Origin: Candidatus Onthoplasma faecigallinarum
GTDB lineage: Bacteria > Bacillota > Clostridia > Christensenellales > UBA1242
Direction: 5' to 3'
Length of the DNA: 27,010 nucleotides
NCBI GenBank assembly: GCA_018715225.1
Contig: DVMB01000051.1
Span: forward strand, 1 to 27,010
Positions 21,628 to 27,010 of the stretch are shown here, piece by piece. The notes beneath the pieces are model-generated. The model was given only the letters and a program-made list of their open reading frames with translations. It was not told the origin of the DNA and ran no database searches. A program made the position numbers and the translations under genes. Numbering within the stretch: the stretch's first letter is position 1; each line of letters begins with the position of its first letter.

Positions 21628-23246
21628 AATGATACTGTCTCAATATAATATCTATCCGTCTTTTTGGACAATTTGCTGTCCTCAATATAATACCCCATAC
21701 GTACAAATTGCATGTTGCCTTTTTGTTTCAATACAAATGGTTCTACAAAAGATGTATGTTCCACCATTGAGTTTGGATTGATTATCTTATCCAACATCCC
21801 GCTTTCAAAAACTTCGCCCTCTTTTAACAAATTGAAAAATTTCCTCGTGGTAACTTTTATTGCATGTGGCCTACTTAACCAGTGTATCGTTCCCTTTGGT
21901 TTTATACCTTGCTCTTTTGCATCATACACTATACTGCAATTCAAGTGGTCTATGTCTCCCTTGCCGTCCAACACCACTTCATCGCATTTGATTATATATG
22001 CCCCCATTAGTCGAACATATCCATTCGGTGTCAAACGGAAAAATTTTGGAGTAGGTTCAGCCATAAAATCTTCTCTTTCTATATACAACTCATTACTAAA
22101 AATCATATCATGTTTTTTACTATTGTTTACAGTTGGGTTGTTGGATATTTTGATCTTTTCAGTTTTATTCGCTGGATAATTCGTGATATTTACTTTTATA
22201 GGGTCGATGACCGCAACAGCACGAACAGCGTTTTTATTCAACTCTTCTCTAATACATGCTTCTAAGATATGTGGTTGCACAACGCTATTTGATTTTGCCA
22301 CACCAATTCTAGTGCAAAATTCCCTTATAGAAGATGGAGTATATCCCTTCCTTCTAAATGAAGCCAAAGTAGGCAATCTAGGATCGTCCCAGCCGTCCAC
22401 ATATCCGCCGTCCACAAGTTCATGGAAATATCTTTTACTTATCACTGTCCCATCGATATTTAGTCTAGCAAATTCAATCTGTCTAGGTTTCACTCCTGGC
22501 AAAAGCCTACAATTATCAATGACCCAATTATACAATATCCTATGGTCTTCAAACTCAAGACTGCACAGAGAATGAGTAACCCCTTCATAAGCATCGCTCA
22601 ATGGATGAGCAAAATCATACATAGGATAAATGCACCATTTGTCTCCTTGACGGAAATGTCTCACATGCATGATACGATATATGACAGGATCTCTCATGTT
22701 GATATTTGGGTGCGACATGTCGATCTTTGCTCTAAGCGTTTTCTCCCCGTCAGCATACTTTCCAGCACGCATCTCTTCAAACAATTTCAAGTTTTCTTCA
22801 ATTGATCTGTTTCTATACGGACTTTCTTTCCCTGGCTCAGTCAAAGTCCCACGCATATTGCTGACCTCATCAGCAGATAGGTCGCATACAAAAGCTTTCC
22901 CTTGTTTTATCAAGTCAATTGCACACTCATAAATAAATTCATAATAATCGGACGCATAATATAGATGTTTCCATTTAAAGCCAAGCCATTTGATATCATT
23001 CATCAACGATTTCACATATGTTTCATTTTCTTTACTTGGGTTAGTATCGTCCATACGAAGATTTGTGTATCCGTGAAATTTTTCAGCTGTCAAAAAATCT
23101 ATACAAATTGCTTTAGCATGTCCAATATGAGTATATCCATTTGGTTCGGGCGGAAAACGAGTGATGATCTTTTTCAATCCCTTAGTTTTTATATCTTCCA
23201 ATATAGCCTGTTCTATAAAGTTAGATGGTGTGATATTAGTATCCAT
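21612..23246 (-). CDS. glnS: Glutaminyl-tRNA synthetase
   Basis: 544 residues. Class I synthetase: FPPEPNGYTHIGHAKA (HIGH motif, residues ~31-46), GTVISKRYF (KMSKR-type signature VISKR), and the GlnRS anticodon-binding beta-barrels in the C-terminal third (VKVTTRKFFNLL..., FVRMGYYI). Charges tRNA-Gln with glutamine directly. Many Bacillota lack GlnRS and use GatCAB, so this is a lineage marker probably acquired by transfer in the past. Good AAGGAG RBS; monocistronic. Confidence 0.95.
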   Translation of the reverse strand: MDTNITPSNFIEQAILEDIKTKGLKKIITRFPPEPNGYTHIGHAKAICIDFLTAEKFHGYTNLRMDDTNPSKENETYVKSLMNDIKWLGFKWKHLYYASDYYEFIYECAIDLIKQGKAFVCDLSADEVSNMRGTLTEPGKESPYRNRSIEENLKLFEEMRAGKYADGEKTLRAKIDMSHPNINMRDPVIYRIMHVRHFRQGDKWCIYPMYDFAHPLSDAYEGVTHSLCSLEFEDHRILYNWVIDNCRLLPGVKPRQIEFARLNIDGTVISKRYFHELVDGGYVDGWDDPRLPTLASFRRKGYTPSSIREFCTRIGVAKSNSVVQPHILEACIREELNKNAVRAVAVIDPIKVNITNYPANKTEKIKISNNPTVNNSKKHDMIFSNELYIEREDFMAEPTPKFFRLTPNGYVRLMGAYIIKCDEVVLDGKGDIDHLNCSIVYDAKEQGIKPKGTIHWLSRPHAIKVTTRKFFNLLKEGEVFESGMLDKIINPNSMVEHTSFVEPFVLKQKGNMQFVRMGYYIEDSKLSKKTDRYYIETVSLKDSK

Positions 23247-23265
23247 TAGTACTCCTTACAAAAGC

Positions 23266-23294
23266 ATTATAATACAATAATATCCAAATGTAAA
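23266..23294 (-). promoter_or_regulatory. Promoter of glnS
   Basis: Minus strand: -35 TTTACA (23289-23294), 17-bp spacer, -10 TATAAT (23266-23271). Confidence 0.7.
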
Positions 23295-23461
23295 ATATTT
23301 GATTTAAATTTTATATCATTAGTTAAATTTATATACAAATGTAGTACGAAATAAGATATTTTCAGCTTCGACATTATTTTTTAATAAGCCAATCTACTTT
23401 CCGGCAAACTTTTCCTTGTTAGTATTATAAATAAAATAACAAACATTCACAATTATATAAT

Positions 23462-23489
23462 TTGATTTTTTTATATAATATGTTATTAT
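23462..23489 (+). promoter_or_regulatory. Promoter of the unknown gene at 23508
   Basis: -35 TTGATT (23462-23467), 16-bp spacer, extended -10 TGTTATTAT (TATTAT at 23484-23489). The start codon is 18 bp further with only a weak GAGAG. Confidence 0.55.
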
Positions 23490-23507
23490 AAAAACGAGAG
23501 CAACAAT

Positions 23508-24650
23508 ATGAAAAATTTAAACATATTTTATTTTGATAATGATTTAGGGAAATTTGATGAGTTTAACCCAAGATTTGTTATGGAGCAAAAATTTGCTAAA
23601 GATATTTTATCCTTAATAGCAATAAAACCACCTTTTTACTATGATATAACAAATTTGGCAACAAAACTAAAAACTAATATTAAGATTTTAGAAAAACCAA
23701 TAAATTTATTAAAAAACATATCCGCAATCACAGAAAAATCAGGAAATTTCCGTTTGAATTTCCCATTTTTTTTGGATAAAGATGTAAACACATTAAAATC
23801 AATTGTGTTGACATTGTTGAAAAAAAATCACGCAACACTTATTGATGGCATTCAATCATTAAGAAAACAACTTATTGAACTTTATCCAAGCATAAAAATT
23901 GAACTGTCTCTCTATCACTTGTTGTGTGGTAAAATTTTCGACGGACTAATGTTTAATTATTTAGAACAGCAAGGTTTGTTGAAATTATCTTACATACAAA
24001 ACGATAACAGAAATTTTATGTTGATTGGATATCAAAATTCCTACATATGCAACAAGTTCAATGCAAATCTTTATTGCAGTTTTAATAACGCAAAATATAA
24101 AGACAACTCTTTGAGTAGTTTTGGAAATGCGAGTGGAGAAAGGTTAGATTATTTTAGATATTTCAAACTTCGAGAGAAGAATAAATTATATGGCAAATTT
24201 TTAATAATTCATAAGTATTTTCAAAACGAAACTAGCTTAGAAGTTGTTAAAAATTCGCTTGACACCATATTTGATTTGCTAAATAAAAAACAAGTAGCCG
24301 ACAACAAATATCTTGAAATATTAAAACTTACCAACTATGTAGGCAAAGATAATCAAATTATAGTTCCTGTTTTTGACAACTATATTCTCAAAACAAACAT
24401 TCTTTTTGAAGAAGTTAAAAGAAAACTTGGTCCAAGCTTAACAAAAATTTTAAATGATTTCAAAATACTTATCTTAAATTCAAATATAAACTGTATAAAA
24501 CATAGCGCTCCAACAGATCAACTTTGCAATGAGTTGTGGCATATCTTTTTTGGTTTATTTAATGAATATTTAATAAAAGAAAAAATTGTTGCTTCTCCAC
24601 AAAAATTTTTCAAACAAGGTAAATATTTGAAATGTATTTATCTTTCTTAA
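23508..24650 (+). CDS. Hypothetical protein, possible winged-helix N-terminus
   Basis: 380 residues, not recognised. Residues 38-85 (PPFYYDITNLATKLKTNIKILEKPINLLKNISAITEKSGNFRLNFP) resemble a winged-helix domain. The central region has HLLCGKIFDGLMFNYLEQQGLLKLSYIQ, followed by an Asn-rich segment, and the C-terminus ends with CNELWHIFFGLFNEYLIKE. No signal peptide or membrane segment. The gene is AT-rich and stands alone between glnS (divergent) and tRNA-Arg(ACG). It could be a transcriptional regulator; this is a weak inference from the N-terminus. Confidence 0.65.
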   Translation: MKNLNIFYFDNDLGKFDEFNPRFVMEQKFAKDILSLIAIKPPFYYDITNLATKLKTNIKILEKPINLLKNISAITEKSGNFRLNFPFFLDKDVNTLKSIVLTLLKKNHATLIDGIQSLRKQLIELYPSIKIELSLYHLLCGKIFDGLMFNYLEQQGLLKLSYIQNDNRNFMLIGYQNSYICNKFNANLYCSFNNAKYKDNSLSSFGNASGERLDYFRYFKLREKNKLYGKFLIIHKYFQNETSLEVVKNSLDTIFDLLNKKQVADNKYLEILKLTNYVGKDNQIIVPVFDNYILKTNILFEEVKRKLGPSLTKILNDFKILILNSNINCIKHSAPTDQLCNELWHIFFGLFNEYLIKEKIVASPQKFFKQGKYLKCIYLS

Positions 24651-24938
24651 TATAATAAATTTAAATAGTAATTACAATTTAGATACTCTTAGATACTCTT
24701 TTGTTGATTTTTTTTATAATTCGTTTGGACAAACAAATTTCAATACAACCGCCGATGTTTATAGCCATCTTATTTTTTTCTTCAAAACTAGAAGCCAAGT
24801 GTTATAAGTAGTGCTTCATTTTACGATTTTTGTGATAAAGAATGAATTTGTTATAAAAATAATTTTTATAATTTTGTGGTTAAAATAAAAAATCAGCAAC
24901 AGTCACAATTGCTAGATTGCCTAAAATAAGGTGAATTA

Positions 24939-24967
24939 ATGGTGCGTCCAGAGGGATTCGAACCCCC
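24939..24967 (-). pseudogene. Extra copy of the tRNA-Arg(ACG) 3' end (integration scar)
   Basis: 29 bp identical to 25131-25159: on the minus strand the T-arm GGGGG-TTCGAAT-CCCTC, acceptor strand and CCA of tRNA-Arg(ACG). Beyond that the match ends apart from isolated words (ACCTTTGG). The 163 bp between the two copies have no gene; a plus-strand ORF across them only reflects the antisense of tRNA sequence. Typical of an element that integrated at the tRNA 3' end and was mostly lost. Confidence 0.7.
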
Positions 24968-25131
24968 CACGTCAAAACTCTCACCTTTGGCATTTTGCTA
25001 TACGCAAATACTGCCTTTTTGTTCGGTTTTTCCTTTACCCCAAAACAAAATGTTTTTGGGACCCCGTTTGGTCGGTGGTTCTTCTACATACAAAAAATCG
25101 ACCCTGTACGAGTTGATTTATCATTTAATCA

Positions 25132-25208
25132 TGGTGCGTCCAGAGGGATTCGAACCCCCGACCTTTGGTTCCGTAGACCAACGCTCTATCCAGCTGAGCT
25201 ATGAACGC
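25132..25208 (-). tRNA. tRNA-Arg(ACG)
   Basis: Complete cloverleaf on the minus strand, 77 nt with encoded CCA: acceptor GCGTTCA / TGGACGC, D-arm with AGCTCAGCTGGATAGAGC, anticodon arm TTGGT-CTACGGA-ACCAA (anticodon ACG, read as ICG), variable loop AGGTC, T-arm GGGGG-TTCGAAT-CCCTC. Confidence 0.95.
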
Positions 25209-25814
25209 ATATTATAAAAACTTACTTACTATTATCAAATTTCTTTCAAAATTTTAAATTTTGACTTGTTTATTTTATCATAATACAGTTAAATTTGCAA
25301 GTGTTTTCAAAAAATTGCCTGATAAATTTAACAAAAAATCAATAAGGAAATTTTATACAAATACTCAAACAAGCAGCAGATAAAAAAATAGCGCAAACAT
25401 TATTAACTATTATTACAGCACCCCTCCAATTCAACCGGTGCAATATAAAATTACAAGAGTACAAAAAGATGAGCGCCCTAAAATCAATTATATAACCGCA
25501 TTTTTTGCATTTGCTTGTTACATATTTCCTGGCGTAATATAATGTCAATTATATAAAGAGGAAACAAAAAGAATGGGACGACAAACACAAAAAATAATAT
25601 TAAAACATGATCATATTAATTTATAGTTATTATATTAGCCGACACCCTGGTTATGCCATCAACTTCAATATATATTTATTTTTTCATTATTTAGTTATTA
25701 CAGATTAATCTATGTTGTATAATAAAAATTAACAGATTTAATACTCATTTATTTGGTAAAATTCACTATTTTTTATGATTTTTATCATTTTTTTTATTAT
25801 TTTATATTTTTTGC
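25209..25814. other. Gene-poor stretch upstream of soj
   Basis: About 600 bp of very AT-rich DNA. The only gene-like signal is a promoter TTGTTA-17 bp-TATAAT (25515-25543) followed by a 17-codon ORF (25573-25626). No tRNA, hairpin with T run or protein-coding frame of usual quality is visible in the rest. Confidence 0.6.
25573..25626 (+). CDS. Possible 17-codon small ORF
   Basis: MGRQTQKIILKHDHINL from ATG 25573, behind a good promoter (TTGTTA 25515-25520, TATAAT 25538-25543) and an AAAGAGG element 11 nt from the ATG. Basic short peptide of unknown meaning; could be chance or part of a small RNA. Confidence 0.22.
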   Translation: MGRQTQKIILKHDHINL

Positions 25815-25843
25815 TTGATTGTTTTGAAAAAAAAGTTTATTAT
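25815..25843 (+). promoter_or_regulatory. Promoter of soj
   Basis: -35 TTGATT (25815-25820), 17-bp spacer, -10 TATTAT (25838-25843), 17 bp before the soj ATG. Confidence 0.6.
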
Positions 25844-25859
25844 ATGTTTAGGAGATATT

Positions 25860-26621
25860 ATGAGTAAGGTAATTTCTGTAACAAATCAAAAAGGTGGAGT
25901 TGGAAAGACTACCACATGTGTCAATCTTGCGTCTTATGTGGCAGACAGCGGTAAAAGGGTGCTGTTAATTGATATGGACCCACAAGGAAACGCATGTACA
26001 AGTTTAGGAGTTGAAATATCAAAAGATCAAAAATCAATATATGAAGTTCTCTTAGGAGATGTTGACATCAAAGAAGCAATTTATCCATCTGTATTGAAGA
26101 GATTGGACGTCATCCCTTCCACAGTGGACTTAGCTGGAGCGGAAGTTGATCTAGTATATGTAGACAATAGAGAGAATGTTCTTAAAGAAGCAATCAAGAC
26201 CATCAAAGACTCTTATGATTACATATTTATTGACTGTCCTCCTTCTCTAGGACTCTTAACAGTAAATGCTTTAACTGCCACAGATACAATAATTATTCCT
26301 ATTCAATGCGAATATTTCGCTTTAGTCGGTTTAGGGCAATTGATGAATACCGTTAGACTTATCAAGAAGCATTTGAATCCAGACATTGAGATTGAGGGTG
26401 TATTATTAACTATGAAAGACAACAGAAGCAATCTTGTATCTCAAGTTGCTGAAGAAATTAAAAAATATTTTGGCCAAAAAGTTTATGATACGTTCATTCC
26501 AAGGAACATTCGCTTAGCTGAGAGTCCAAGTCACGGAATGCCTATCCTTCTATATGATAGCAAAAGCAAGGGAGCTCTTGCTTACAAGGGTCTATGTGAA
26601 GAATTTTTAAGAAAACAATAA
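25860..26621 (+). CDS. soj: Chromosome partitioning ATPase ParA (Soj)
   Basis: 253 residues from the ATG at 25860 with an AGGAGAT RBS; the frame runs 15 codons upstream, but those overlap the promoter. Deviant Walker A KGGVGKTTT (residues 11-19), Walker A' LLIDMDPQGNACTSLG, Walker B YIFIDCPPSLGLLTVNAL, and the C-terminal FIPRNIRLAESPSHGMPI typical of chromosomal Soj. It forms ATP-dependent dimers on DNA and, with ParB bound at parS, segregates origins and regulates DnaA. The parB gene follows after 370 bp rather than overlapping it. Confidence 0.96.
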   Translation: MSKVISVTNQKGGVGKTTTCVNLASYVADSGKRVLLIDMDPQGNACTSLGVEISKDQKSIYEVLLGDVDIKEAIYPSVLKRLDVIPSTVDLAGAEVDLVYVDNRENVLKEAIKTIKDSYDYIFIDCPPSLGLLTVNALTATDTIIIPIQCEYFALVGLGQLMNTVRLIKKHLNPDIEIEGVLLTMKDNRSNLVSQVAEEIKKYFGQKVYDTFIPRNIRLAESPSHGMPILLYDSKSKGALAYKGLCEEFLRKQ

Positions 26622-26623
26622 AA

Positions 26624-26639
26624 TGTTCCACGTGGAACA
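26624..26639. promoter_or_regulatory. parS site 1
   Basis: Perfect 16-bp palindrome TGTTCCACGTGGAACA, matching the B. subtilis parS core (TGTTNCACGTGNAACA). It starts 2 bp after the soj stop. With flanking AA/TT it extends to 20 bp and runs into eight T, so it also looks like an intrinsic terminator for soj. Confidence 0.92.
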
Positions 26640-26727
26640 TTTTTTTTATTTATCTTTTATTTTAAATAGTAAATTTCATTCAAAACTAAATTAATTTAAA
26701 TGTTTTATATCAATTACAATATATAAT

Positions 26728-26743
26728 TGTTCCACGTGGAACA
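26728..26743. promoter_or_regulatory. parS site 2
   Basis: Second perfect TGTTCCACGTGGAACA, in the middle of the soj-parB gap; the palindrome extends to AATTGTTCCACGTGGAACAATT in two halves of 11 bases. Confidence 0.92.
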
Positions 26744-26921
26744 ATTTTGATTATAAAATATATAAATGATCATGACTTGTCTATTTCAATATTAAAACTT
26801 AAAATTGTATTAATATATTATAAATTCTTACATGAATATAAAAACAAGTTAATTCAATGTTAATTTAAACATGTTCACATAAAGTTTTTTTAAAAAAATT
26901 TACAAAAATGATAAAAAATAT

Positions 26922-26950
26922 TTGACCCGCATTGTAATTTAAAATATAAT
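26922..26950 (+). promoter_or_regulatory. Promoter of parB
   Basis: -35 TTGACC (26922-26927), 17-bp spacer, -10 TATAAT (26945-26950). Predicted start about 26957, just before parS site 3. Confidence 0.75.
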
Positions 26951-26960
26951 ATTAATAGAA

Positions 26961-26976
26961 TGTTCCACGTGGATCA
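26961..26976. promoter_or_regulatory. parS site 3 (one mismatch)
   Basis: TGTTCCACGTGGATCA differs from the perfect site by one base. It begins at about +4 of the predicted parB transcript, so bound ParB could repress its own promoter. Confidence 0.82.
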
Positions 26977-26991
26977 ATACGGAGGTGAAAG

Positions 26992-27010
26992 ATGAAACCA
27001 AGCTTAGGCA
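26992..27010 (+). CDS. parB: ParB (Spo0J), first codons only
   Basis: Starts MKPSLG and runs off the window. A GGAGGTGA RBS lies at 26981-26988. The position after soj and a row of parS sites, and the start resembling the usual ParB N-terminus (K..LGKGL..L), support the call; only six residues are visible. Confidence 0.72.

Noticed and set aside
22183..23249. Several plus-strand ORFs of 87-130 residues opposite glnS
   Set aside because: Shadows of the conserved glnS frame without RBS or family resemblance.
24939..25217. A 92-residue plus-strand ORF with two copies of a VRPEGFEPPT motif
   Set aside because: It is the antisense reading of the tRNA-Arg(ACG) 3' end, a well-known spurious ORF type; the motif is doubled because the tRNA end is duplicated.
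25339..25548. A 69-residue minus-strand ORF with a CKKCGY motif
   Set aside because: No RBS, odd composition, and it lies opposite the promoter of the possible small ORF at 25573.

Overview
AT-rich chromosomal DNA of a low-GC Gram-positive bacterium, most likely an uncultured Clostridia-type member of the Bacillota. Pointers are the rpsF-ssb-rpsR cluster, a soj/parB locus with B. subtilis-type parS sites, MerR regulators with 19-bp-spacer promoters, CotF-like coat proteins and an OLE RNA/OapA-type locus. UGA is a stop codon (tsaD ends in TGA and prfB is present), so a Mycoplasma-type code is excluded. The soj-parS-parB end suggests oriC is not far to the right. Assignments come from reading motifs by eye; no database search was run.

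Layout. (1) 1-5140, plus strand: right-hand part of an integrated filamentous-phage-like (inovirus) element. It has a propeller-like protein, an InlB-repeat surface protein, a Zot/pI-type ATPase and four small genes. It ends in a long hairpin, a GC-rich hairpin and a copy of a tRNA 3' end with that tRNA's terminator (att scar). (2) 5317-8736, minus strand: an unknown protein, a SpoU/TrmH RNA methyltransferase, a MerR-flavodoxin operon and two CotF-like proteins. (3) 8905-10342, minus strand: an OapA-like membrane protein preceded by a ~570-nt structured RNA with its own promoter and terminator, interpreted as OLE RNA. (4) 10439-12005: divergent MerR regulator and DUF4097-type lipoprotein sharing a regulatory region. 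(5) 12052-14626: a tRNA-Arg(UCG) gene split at its anticodon loop by a 2,082-bp island. The island carries a deoxyribonucleotidase-like and a threonine-aldolase-like gene plus an intact, different tRNA-Arg(UCG). Next to it a 206-bp tandem repeat multiplies the promoter and 5' part of the broken tRNA. (6) 14723-23246, minus strand: core genes (ASCH protein, tsaD, prfB, rpsR, ssb, rpsF, a D-Ala-D-Ala carboxypeptidase, an AlkD-like protein, lepB, glnS). (7) 23508-25208: an unknown gene and tRNA-Arg(ACG) with a second copy of its 3' end. (8) 25815-27010: soj, three parS sites and the first codons of parB.

Main points. The two halves of the split tRNA rejoin into a perfect 75-nt tRNA if the island is removed, and the island supplies a tRNA with the same anticodon. 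Four promoter-proximal genes (the SpoU methyltransferase, tsaD, prfB, lepB) have their start codon only 6-8 nt downstream of a consensus -10 box and no Shine-Dalgarno, so they look leaderless, while most other genes have strong ribosome binding sites. prfB lacks the programmed frameshift. parS copies sit at the end of soj and at the parB transcription start. Three separate tRNA-associated integration scars lie within 27 kb.
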